A DNA stretch of 64,000 bases. Source: Xanthomonas euvesicatoria pv. euvesicatoria. GTDB lineage: Bacteria > Pseudomonadota > Gammaproteobacteria > Xanthomonadales > Xanthomonadaceae. A program made the position numbers and the translations under genes. The stretch is from NCBI RefSeq assembly GCF_020880415.1, contig NZ_JAJIUJ010000049.1:1-64000 (forward strand), given 5' to 3'. Shown piece by piece: positions 36,062-43,353 of this stretch. The notes below the pieces were generated by a model that searched no databases, was not told where the DNA came from, and saw nothing but the letters and a program-made list of their open reading frames with translations. The number at the start of each line of letters is the position of its first letter. The stretch's first letter is position 1.

Positions 36062-36631
36062 TCAACGGATCAGCTGCTGGATCTGGGCGAGCACCCGCGC
36101 ATAATCCGTGCTCGACAGGATGTAGTCCCCTTTGTCCCAGGCCAGCCCGCAGCGCCCGCCATCGGTTTTGGCGACCGGTATCCGGGTCACGCCATCGCCA
36201 CGACTTCCAGGCAATGTGCAGGCATCGGTGGTGAATTCCAGTATCAGCCCGCGTAGCTGTCGGTCTGCAGGACGCCCCGCCTTCTGACCGATGAACTGGT
36301 CCCATTCCTGCCGGCACCACTGGCTGTCCCTGAACTCGTCCGTGTAGCAAAACAACATCAACTGCGCCTGGCGCATCGCCGCCTGATAGAGCGCATTCCA
36401 GTCCTCGCGCATCGCACCGATGGGCATTGCGCCCGTCGGCGAACGCATGTGCGCGCGGGTATCGGGAGCGACCGTGGCACGATCGTCGATGGACCGCGAC
36501 ACGATCGAATCGACATACACCGCATCGATGTCGTAGAGCCCAAGGCTCTTCATCAACTCGCTACGCAGCCAGTGCATGAAGGTCGAGCCATGGTTGGCCA
36601 TGGCGAAGCTGGTGAGGATTCTGCAGCTCAT
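36062..36631 (-). CDS. TIR-like domain protein in the T6SS accessory island
   Basis: 189 residues. The N-terminal strand ILTSFAMANHGSTFMHWLRSE resembles the TIR box 1 that starts with a strand and a Ser. The middle holds AVYVDSIVSR. The block LMLFCYTDEFRDSQWCRQEW then matches the TIR pattern of a strand, a Ser and WCxxE (W105, C106, E109; E109 would be the NADase glutamate). Bacterial TIR proteins cleave NAD+ and serve as toxins or abortive-infection effectors. The ATG overlaps the stop of a 48-residue ORF (ATGA) and vgrG follows 177 bases downstream. The fold assignment is my inference from motifs; no signal peptide is seen. Confidence 0.6.
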   Translation of the reverse strand: MSCRILTSFAMANHGSTFMHWLRSELMKSLGLYDIDAVYVDSIVSRSIDDRATVAPDTRAHMRSPTGAMPIGAMREDWNALYQAAMRQAQLMLFCYTDEFRDSQWCRQEWDQFIGQKAGRPADRQLRGLILEFTTDACTLPGSRGDGVTRIPVAKTDGGRCGLAWDKGDYILSSTDYARVLAQIQQLIR

Positions 36632-36774
36632 GCGCTCACCCGCCTTGCAGGATCCTGCACGCGCGATCGCAGCATTACTCCACGGGGATCCCGAAATCCA
36701 ACTCGTTCATGGCCTACATGGCCTACCCAATGCAAGCCGGCTTGGCCGTGCGCCCCTGTCACTGCGTTGTCCAT
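36628..36774 (-). CDS. 48-residue ORF coupled to the TIR-like gene
   Basis: A small open frame with a strong GGAG ribosome site 6 bases before its ATG, and a stop overlapping the TIR-like start codon (ATGA). The peptide is His/Gly/Arg-rich (AHGQAGLHWVGHVGHER) and unrecognised. It may be a genuine small protein, or the surviving 3' end of the decayed gene upstream, whose frame runs into it. Confidence 0.4.
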   Translation of the reverse strand: MDNAVTGAHGQAGLHWVGHVGHERVGFRDPRGVMLRSRVQDPARRVSA

Positions 36775-37346
36775 GTCGTTCTCCGTAATAGTCGTTGAAT
36801 CGTGCAGCGCATCAACCGAGGAATGCCCCGATCGGATTAGCACGTGCCGCCGCCAGACGCTGCCTTCCGCGCGCAGGCCGGGTTTGATCCACTCCTCCAC
36901 AAGGCCGTCCTCGCTGCTCGGCGCATAGCCGGACTCCTCGACGTAGCGCGAGCTGAAGTCCTTCGGCAGTCCCATCTGCGCCATGCCCGCGTCGTACTGG
37001 CGCCGCGTGATCAGATCCTTGTGTCTCTGTCGCCATCCTTGAACAGCGCCGTGTTCAGCGTCACGAACGGCAGCATCTTCTTGTCGTTGCGCTAACTGTC
37101 GATCCACGCATCGCCCTCGCCCTGCGCATCACGCCAGGGGCGGAACGCATTCTTCAGACAGCGCAGGTTGTTTTCGCTCGGCGTCCTGCCATACGCGTCG
37201 ATCAGGATGTCCAGCGCAGGCAGCTCGGCACTGCACGGGTGCAGCACGCGCGAGGCCTGCTGGATCCAATGCGTGTATGTGAAAGGCAATGTGGGCGCGA
37301 GGTGTCCTGGCTGGCCATGTCGTGCTTCGTTGCTGGTTTTCGTCAT
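36775..37346 (-). pseudogene. Decayed gene in the T6SS accessory island
   Basis: The frame starting at 37346 encodes 84 residues (including THWIQQASRVLHPCSAELPALD and CLKNAFRPWRDAQGEG) and hits TAG at 37092-37094. The same frame continues with sensible residues (NDKKMLPFVTLNTALFKDGD) to a TGA. A second frame then carries KDLITRRQYDAGMAQMGLP, YVEESGYAP and EEWIKPGLRAEG. A nonsense change plus a frameshift would explain this. I do not recognise the parent family. Its location suggests a dead T6SS effector or adaptor. Confidence 0.5.
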
Positions 37347-37620
37347 CTCATAGATTTGTGCACGGACGCCTGCGGTGCGCCACCATCAGGCAACTGCCTC
37401 CCTGCTTGGTTACCGTCACGGCGCACGTAAACGTGACGATGCATGTGTCATCGCTTGTTGCCGTTCGACCCCATGGTTCTCATTCGCCAACAAAAAATCA
37501 GATCACACACCCGAACAGCCCGCAGGGACTTATCGGAAGTCAATCCGACCTCGTTACTCCAACCCCGCTACTCCACGCGTGTTGGCCGTGTCCCGGACTT
37601 GCTTGCTCCCGAAACGGGCT

Positions 37621-38163
37621 TCAATCCCGCCAGAACCTCATCTTTTTAATCGCAGAGATGAGCCTTGAGTTCGGCTCTTTACCTGAAACCACGGTAATTG
37701 CAGAGATGAACCTTGAGTTCGGGTTTTTACCTGAAACCACGGTAATAGCCAGACTCCGATCATCGTTTGTGATCAGTCCGTAGCATCCGGCCAAGGAACG
37801 TCCCTTGGTGTCGACGTAATCGGATGGACGAAACTCAAGAACGTTCGTCGAAGTGCTCCTAATTTGGTCCCAGGCGCTCTTGCAATCATTTCCTTCACCC
37901 GTCGACACGTGGCAAACCATTCTCCGCCCGTCCTGAGCAGTGTAGGCAGCCATCAAGCAGCCGCTAAAGTTGTAACTGATCACATCCAGTCCTCCCGAAT
38001 GGACTGCACTGATGGCATTCGGGATGAAAGGAAGGTACTTCGTGGCGTACCCCTCCAGTACCGTGCCGGGCACCTCTATCAAGCCACCGCTGCCTGTTAG
38101 CTCTCCTTCATTTCTAGGGAGCCAGCTGGCGTCATCGCCAACATTGATCTTCTTTTCCAACAT
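37621..38163 (-). CDS. Hypothetical protein with duplicated C-terminal segment
   Basis: 180 residues. GGAGG lies 6 bases before the ATG, giving good translational support. No signal peptide or membrane span is seen. Four or five Cys residues and short motifs such as SGCLMAAYTAQDGRRMVCHVSTGEG suggest a compact mixed alpha/beta fold. The C-terminus repeats ITVVSGKxPNSRxISA twice because of a 48-bp tandem duplication. I do not recognise the family. It is the third gene of the accessory island, and its base composition is less GC-rich than that of neighbours, consistent with acquired DNA. An immunity or effector role is possible but unsupported. Confidence 0.6.
   Translation of the reverse strand: MLEKKINVGDDASWLPRNEGELTGSGGLIEVPGTVLEGYATKYLPFIPNAISAVHSGGLDVISYNFSGCLMAAYTAQDGRRMVCHVSTGEGNDCKSAWDQIRSTSTNVLEFRPSDYVDTKGRSLAGCYGLITNDDRSLAITVVSGKNPNSRFISAITVVSGKEPNSRLISAIKKMRFWRD
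37652..37747. repeat. 48-bp tandem duplication within a coding region
   Basis: Two adjacent 48-bp copies (37652-37699 and 37700-37747) differ at only a few bases. The unit length is a multiple of three, so the frame of the 180-residue protein is kept and 16 residues are duplicated near its C-terminus. Confidence 0.9.
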
Positions 38164-38370
38164 GTAAGCCTCCTCTCATGTGCACATGTGTTCTTTGTCG
38201 CGGGGTATCGCCCCGCCTGGTAGCTATCAATGAACATCGTCCACCGAGCTAAGGGAAGTTGACTCTGACCCAAGTTTTCCGGAGGGCGCTTTGCGGTATC
38301 GCTCTCTCTGCGGCGGGAAGATGCGATGCATGTCCGCTGGCGCGTTCGTTTGTCTTGCTAGCTCCGAAGG

Positions 38371-38919
38371 TCATACGTCGACGAAATGGCGCCGCAGCCT
38401 GTGCCAGCGACTGACCGTGAAGTCCGCACTGCGGTTGTGAACGGGCAGCCCTCCATTCGGCACTCCGCTCTCGCCATTGGTGACGTTGCTTACTCCCACC
38501 TTCGTCGAATTCTTGAAGGTGATCTGCGGAATGTCGTGGCCGTTATGCTCAAAGAAGAGGTGGTACGCGACATTCGTCTCTGCCTTGCGGTGCCTGGTGA
38601 TATCGAAAGACTGCGTGGGCAGGTCGACAGCCAGCTGAGCCCGCACCCAATCGCGCAGCGCCGTGGGGTCATGGTGGGTGAAGTGACCCACGATGAGCAG
38701 CCTGCGGGGTGTCCCGCTTCTGGCATAGTCAAGAAACTTTGCGGCCCCCTGCGCGGCCATGCCCTTGTCGATCGAGTCGAGCGTCTTCACCGTGACGTGC
38801 CAACCGACGAGTTCATCCGGCAACACGACGACTACCGCCACGCATGAACTGACGTTCGGAAAGGCCAGCACGCGACCATGGGCTGCGGTTTCTTCTGTGA
38901 TGTACTTTGCATTGACCAT
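38371..38919 (-). CDS. Hypothetical protein with CheD/CNF-like Cys-His arrangement
   Basis: 182 residues from ATG 38919. The segment VSSCVAVVVVLPDELVGWHV places Cys26 and His41 like the catalytic pair of CheD-type glutamine deamidases (GSCVxVxLYD ... GGxxH), and RRLLIVGHF may correspond to a later CheD strand. The CheD threonine is not conserved and the protein is somewhat longer, so this is a weak structural guess. There is no signal peptide or membrane span. It is downstream of the deaminase gene by ~190 bases, so it could be its immunity protein, a second effector, or unrelated. Confidence 0.55.
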   Translation of the reverse strand: MVNAKYITEETAAHGRVLAFPNVSSCVAVVVVLPDELVGWHVTVKTLDSIDKGMAAQGAAKFLDYARSGTPRRLLIVGHFTHHDPTALRDWVRAQLAVDLPTQSFDITRHRKAETNVAYHLFFEHNGHDIPQITFKNSTKVGVSNVTNGESGVPNGGLPVHNRSADFTVSRWHRLRRHFVDV

Positions 38920-39110
38920 TTCGGATCCCGTTCTTGTTGATGCAGCGATGGAGAAGCGTCGAAGCACACCTTCTGCAGCCAACTATCACTAGACGCGAAC
39001 CGACGTTTCGCGTCAGATGCGCGCTGCGCGACTGGGTCTGGCAGCGGACGTCCTCGGATCGCAGCTTTTCTGCAATTGCATGCACGGCCGGCGATCAAAT
39101 GAGTACGCAT

Positions 39111-39560
39111 CTATCCTCGCGTCTTTTCATAGATCACCTCGTGCTTTCGTACACGACCCATCTGCAGATCGCTTCGATCAGCCTTCCAAAGTCGGCATTG
39201 ACCGACCTTCGCGTTCCATACCGTGTCACGCGCCACGACAACCGGCTTTTCCTTTCCCACCGTGGCATAAAAGGTAAAAGCTCGACCCAACTGGCCGAGA
39301 TGGCGACGAACTTCAACAATCATCCATTTCTGGCAGTCCGCGCAGATCGTCATGTTGACTTCGATGGTGATCTCGAATGGCGTTCCGTCCGCGGTCGCCC
39401 GTACTTCACGACAGATCCTTGGCCATGCCTCTCGCCAGGCTTTGCGTTCGGCGTGATCGGCGAGATCGTTGACCGGCCCTCCCCGCCTCCCACCACCCAT
39501 GGCGGCATCGCTGCTGCCGTACTCGATACCATTCAGATACACCGTCGCCTTGGCCACCAT
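39111..39560 (-). CDS. Stand-alone nucleic-acid/nucleotide deaminase-like protein (XOO_2897-like), putative T6SS toxin
   Basis: 149 residues. The zinc-deaminase signature is present: H36-A37-E38 in DLADHAERKAWREAW, and C73-x2-C76 in MTICADCQKWM. The short N-terminal strand VYLNGIEYGSS also fits the fold. This arrangement matches the deaminase superfamily, in particular small XOO_2897-like deaminases of Xanthomonas predicted as polymorphic toxins by comparative genomics. It lacks a signal peptide or trafficking domain. It begins 11 bases after the clpV stop, with GAGGG lying between, so it is expressed with the T6SS. I infer a T6SS cargo deaminase. A housekeeping deaminase is less likely because of the size and position. 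Confidence 0.7.
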   Translation of the reverse strand: MVAKATVYLNGIEYGSSDAAMGGGRRGGPVNDLADHAERKAWREAWPRICREVRATADGTPFEITIEVNMTICADCQKWMIVEVRRHLGQLGRAFTFYATVGKEKPVVVARDTVWNAKVGQCRLWKADRSDLQMGRVRKHEVIYEKTRG

Positions 39561-39571
39561 GTTTTCTGCCC

Positions 39572-42310
39572 TCAGAATTCGTAGAAAAAGCCATCCGCCA
39601 CGGCCGATGCGCGCGAATGATTGATTTTCTTGCCCTCAATCACCCGAGTGAGAAACTGCCGACTGATCTCCGGCAACATCGAGTTAGTCAAAATCGCATC
39701 AATCATTCGTCCGCCCGACTCGCTTTCAGTGCACCGCGATACCACCAGCTCCACCACCGAGTGGTCGTACTCGAACGGAATCTTGTAGCGCTCCTCGATG
39801 CGCTTCTTGATGCGATTCAACTGCAACCGCACGATCTGGCCGAGCATGTCGTTGCTCAGCGGGTAATACGGAATCGCCACCAGCCGCCCGAGCAATGCCG
39901 GCGGAAACACCTTCAACAACGGCTCGCGGATGGCCTTGGCCATGGCTTCCGGGTCGGGTATCAGCTCCGGGTCCTTGCACAGGCTGGCGATCAGGTCGGT
40001 GCCGGCGTTGCTGGTGAGGATGATCAAGGTATTGCGGAAGTCGATGCGGCGGCCTTCGCCGTCTTCCATCCAGCCCTTGTCGAAGACCTGGAAGAACAGT
40101 TCGTGCACGTCCGGGTGGGCTTTCTCCACTTCGTCCAGCAGCACCACCGAGTACGGCTTGCGGCGCACCGCTTCGGTGAGCACGCCGCCTTCGCCGTAGC
40201 CCACATAGCCCGGCGGTGCACCCTTGAGCGAGGAGACGGTATGCGCTTCCTGGTACTCGCTCATGTTGATGGTGATCAGATTTTGTTCGCCGCCGTACAA
40301 GGTTTCGGCCAGCGCGAGTGCGGTTTCGGTCTTGCCGACGCCGGAGGTGCCGGCCAGCAGAAACACGCCGATCGGTTTGTCCGGGTTGTCCAGACCGGCG
40401 CGGCTGGTCTGGATGCGCTTGGCGATCATTTCCATGGCGTGGTCCTGGCCGATCACGCGCTTGGCCAGCAGGTCGGGCAGGCGCAGCACGGTGTCGATCT
40501 CGTTGCGCGCCATGCGCCCGACCGGGATGCCGGTCCAGTCGGCGACCACGGCGGCGACCGCCTGGTAATCGACCGTGGGTAGGATCAGCGGCGATTCGCC
40601 TTGTAATGCTGCCAGTTCAGCCTGCACCAGCTGCAGACGTGCCAGTAAGGTGTCGCGATCAACTTGTACCGGTGCGTCGAGCACGGCAGTGTCGCCAGAC
40701 GCCGACTGCGCGACAGCGGCATCTGCGGCGGCATCTGCGTCGGTGTCGGCCTCTGCTTCCAACGCACTGCCGGTGCCTTCCACCGATGAATTACTGCTAC
40801 GCAGTTGTGCGCGCAACGACAACAGCTCGTCCACCAATGCCTTCTCGCCAACCCAGCGCTGGTCCAGCTCGCGCAGGCGGCTATGCTCGCTTTGCAGCAG
40901 GTTGGCGCAAGCGGCAGCACGCTCCTCCACCACGATACCAATCGCACGCTCGCGTTCGATGATGGCGTGTTCGGTCTCCAGCGATTCGATGCGGCGGCGA
41001 CTGTCGTCCACTTCCGCAGGCGTAGCGTGCAGGCTCACCGCCACGCGCGCGCAGGCGGTGTCGAGTAGGCTCACCGATTTGTCCGGCAGCTGCCGCGCCG
41101 GGATGTAGCGGTGACTGAGCTTGACTGCCGCTTCCAGCGCTTCGTCCAGGATCTGCACACGGTGGTGCTGTTCCATCATCGAAGCGACGCCGCGCATCAT
41201 GCGCACCGCCTTGGCTTCGTCCGGCTCGTCCACCTGCACGGCCTGGAAACGTCGCGTCAATGCCGGATCCTTTTCGATGTACTTCTTGTACTCGGCAAAC
41301 GTGGTCGCCCCCACGGTGCGCAAGGTGCCACGCGCCAGTGCGGGCTTGAGCAGGTTGGCCGCATCGCCGGTACCGGCCGCGCCACCGGCGCCGACCAGGG
41401 TGTGGGTTTCGTCGACAAACAAAATGATCGGCTTGGGGCTGGCCTGCACTTCGTCGATGACTGCGCGCAGGCGTTGCTCGAATTCGCCCTTCATGCTGGC
41501 GCCGGCCTGCAGCAGGCCCACATCCAGCGTGCGCAGCTGCACATCCTTCAACGCGGGCGGCACATCGCCGCGCGCGATGCGTTGTGCGAAGCCTTCCACC
41601 ACCGCGGTCTTGCCGACACCGGCCTCGCCGACCAGGATCGGGTTGTTCTGGCGGCGGCGCATCAGGATATCGACGACCTGGCGGATCTCGTCGTCGCGGC
41701 CGATGATCGGGTCTAGCTTGCCCTCGCGTGCTTGTGCGGTGAGGTCGACCGTATACAGCGCGAGCGCGGCAGTCCCACCAGCGGCGGCTGGTCCGGCGGG
41801 AGCGCTGGCCGCCGCAATATCGGTGGCATCGTCCTCCGGCGAGCCGGCGACGATGGCGTCCAGATCGTCGGCCAGCGCCTCTGCGCGCAGCTTGCCGAAC
41901 TCGCTGGACATTGCCAGCAAGCCGTTGCGCAGGCTGCGCGTATGCAGGATCGCCACCAGCAGGTCGCCGCCCCGGATGCGCTGCCGGCCGTAGCGCAGCG
42001 TGCAGTGCACCCAGGCGCGTTCCACTGCCTCCTCCACGCTGGCCGACAGATCGAAATGCCCGCCACCGCCACGCGGCAGCCGATCGAGCGCTGCGGTCAG
42101 GTCCTGCGCAAGTCGCGCCGCATCGAGCGAAAAATGACGCACGATGCGATGCAGGTCGCCGTCTTGCGCCTGCAGCAACTGATGCAGCCAATGCAGCAGA
42201 TCCACCTCGCGGTCGCCACGCAGCCTGCAGAAGGCGGTGGCCGATTCGATGCCGCGATACGTGGTCTTGTTGAGCTTGCCGAACAAGGCGGCGCGACTGA
42301 TGTCTGCCAT
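39572..42310 (-). CDS. clpV: T6SS AAA+ ATPase ClpV (TssH)
   Basis: 912 residues. The N-terminal Clp_N-like domain starts ISRAALFGKLNKTTYRGIESA, typical of ClpV. Walker A motifs are GEAGVGKT (first AAA) and GTSGVGKT (second AAA). Walker B-like ILFVDETH and VVLLDEVEKAHPDV, and the C-terminal D2-small domain are also seen. A coiled M-domain lies between them, with an Ala/Asp-rich insertion (DADAAADAAVAQ). ClpV recycles the contracted TssB/TssC sheath. It is followed after 11 bases by the deaminase-like gene. Confidence 0.95.
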   Translation of the reverse strand: MADISRAALFGKLNKTTYRGIESATAFCRLRGDREVDLLHWLHQLLQAQDGDLHRIVRHFSLDAARLAQDLTAALDRLPRGGGGHFDLSASVEEAVERAWVHCTLRYGRQRIRGGDLLVAILHTRSLRNGLLAMSSEFGKLRAEALADDLDAIVAGSPEDDATDIAAASAPAGPAAAGGTAALALYTVDLTAQAREGKLDPIIGRDDEIRQVVDILMRRRQNNPILVGEAGVGKTAVVEGFAQRIARGDVPPALKDVQLRTLDVGLLQAGASMKGEFEQRLRAVIDEVQASPKPIILFVDETHTLVGAGGAAGTGDAANLLKPALARGTLRTVGATTFAEYKKYIEKDPALTRRFQAVQVDEPDEAKAVRMMRGVASMMEQHHRVQILDEALEAAVKLSHRYIPARQLPDKSVSLLDTACARVAVSLHATPAEVDDSRRRIESLETEHAIIERERAIGIVVEERAAACANLLQSEHSRLRELDQRWVGEKALVDELLSLRAQLRSSNSSVEGTGSALEAEADTDADAAADAAVAQSASGDTAVLDAPVQVDRDTLLARLQLVQAELAALQGESPLILPTVDYQAVAAVVADWTGIPVGRMARNEIDTVLRLPDLLAKRVIGQDHAMEMIAKRIQTSRAGLDNPDKPIGVFLLAGTSGVGKTETALALAETLYGGEQNLITINMSEYQEAHTVSSLKGAPPGYVGYGEGGVLTEAVRRKPYSVVLLDEVEKAHPDVHELFFQVFDKGWMEDGEGRRIDFRNTLIILTSNAGTDLIASLCKDPELIPDPEAMAKAIREPLLKVFPPALLGRLVAIPYYPLSNDMLGQIVRLQLNRIKKRIEERYKIPFEYDHSVVELVVSRCTESESGGRMIDAILTNSMLPEISRQFLTRVIEGKKINHSRASAVADGFFYEF

Positions 42311-42342
42311 GGGAACTCCAGAAAAGTGGATACAGAGGTCGA

Positions 42343-43353
42343 TCAGGACGGTGCGAGTACAAGCTGGTCGGCATCGCGCGGGCGGCGATAGTGGCCGAGC
42401 CAGAGCGACAGGCCGATGCGCTGGCCCTGCCCCATCAGCGGCAACGGGACGTCTTCGCGCGCCAGCACCAATTGCAGGTCCCAGGCCTGCTCGTCGCCGA
42501 CGTAGCCGCGTACTGCGGCGGTCAGTACTTCCAGGGCCGGGCCGCCCGGCAGGAACTCGCGGTAGCGGGCGATCTCCAAGGGGCCGATCCGCAGGCGAAA
42601 GCGGTGTTGGGCGTTGCGCGCCGATGCGCCTAGCGTGGCGTCACGCCCCATGCGCGCAGCAGCACGTCCCATCCGCAGCCGTCCTTCTTCGGGTAACGGC
42701 AACCAGTTGGCAACGAATTCCTGCACCTGCACGGAGACATCGAACAGGCCGATCAGCACCGCACGCAGGCCTTCGGCATTGCGTGCCTGGGCGACGAAGC
42801 GGCCAGCGAAGTGCCGGCGTGCGGCCAACGGCATCGCATCGCGGCCGCGCAGCGCGGGTTGGTCCACGCCGGTCAGCGCATCCAGCCGCGCGCCAAAGCG
42901 GTCCTCGCCCGGACGATCCATCTGCACGGTCGGGCGCGCATCGGCCCAGGCGCGGTACCACAGCGCGATCATGCGGTGGTGGAAGATGTCGGCGAAGGCG
43001 GCGAAGGTCGGGTCACCAGCCCCTTCGCGTTCGATCGCGTGTTCGGTCAGATGCAGCGGCAGCGCGCCATGCGGGCCGAACAAACCCAAGGCCAGCGTCC
43101 GCAGCGTCGGCGGAAGACCGTCCGGGCCCGGTTGCAGGCTGTCGATATCGCGCGGCGGGAACTCCAGCGAGGCGCGCTGCCCCAAGCGCACCGGCTCCTC
43201 CAACGGCCGTGCTGCCTGGCCCAGACGCGGTTGCGCCGGATGCTCGCACTCCAGCCGCCGCAACGCTTCGAACAACTCGAAGTCCTGCGGCTGCGCCTCC
43301 AGGTGCGCCAGCAACGCTACAGGATCGGCCGATTGCCGAGATGGGCTGGCCAT
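42343..43353 (-). CDS. tssG: T6SS baseplate protein TssG
   Basis: 336 residues. Diagnostic parts: DFELFEALRRLE near the N-terminus, VRLGQRASLEFPPRDI, LFGPHGALPLHLTE and FADIFHHRMIALWYRAW. The C-terminal part has RIGPLEIARYREFLPGG and WLGHY. It overlaps the 3' end of tssF by 37 bases. TssG and TssF form the baseplate wedge. Confidence 0.94.
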   Translation of the reverse strand: MASPSRQSADPVALLAHLEAQPQDFELFEALRRLECEHPAQPRLGQAARPLEEPVRLGQRASLEFPPRDIDSLQPGPDGLPPTLRTLALGLFGPHGALPLHLTEHAIEREGAGDPTFAAFADIFHHRMIALWYRAWADARPTVQMDRPGEDRFGARLDALTGVDQPALRGRDAMPLAARRHFAGRFVAQARNAEGLRAVLIGLFDVSVQVQEFVANWLPLPEEGRLRMGRAAARMGRDATLGASARNAQHRFRLRIGPLEIARYREFLPGGPALEVLTAAVRGYVGDEQAWDLQLVLAREDVPLPLMGQGQRIGLSLWLGHYRRPRDADQLVLAPS

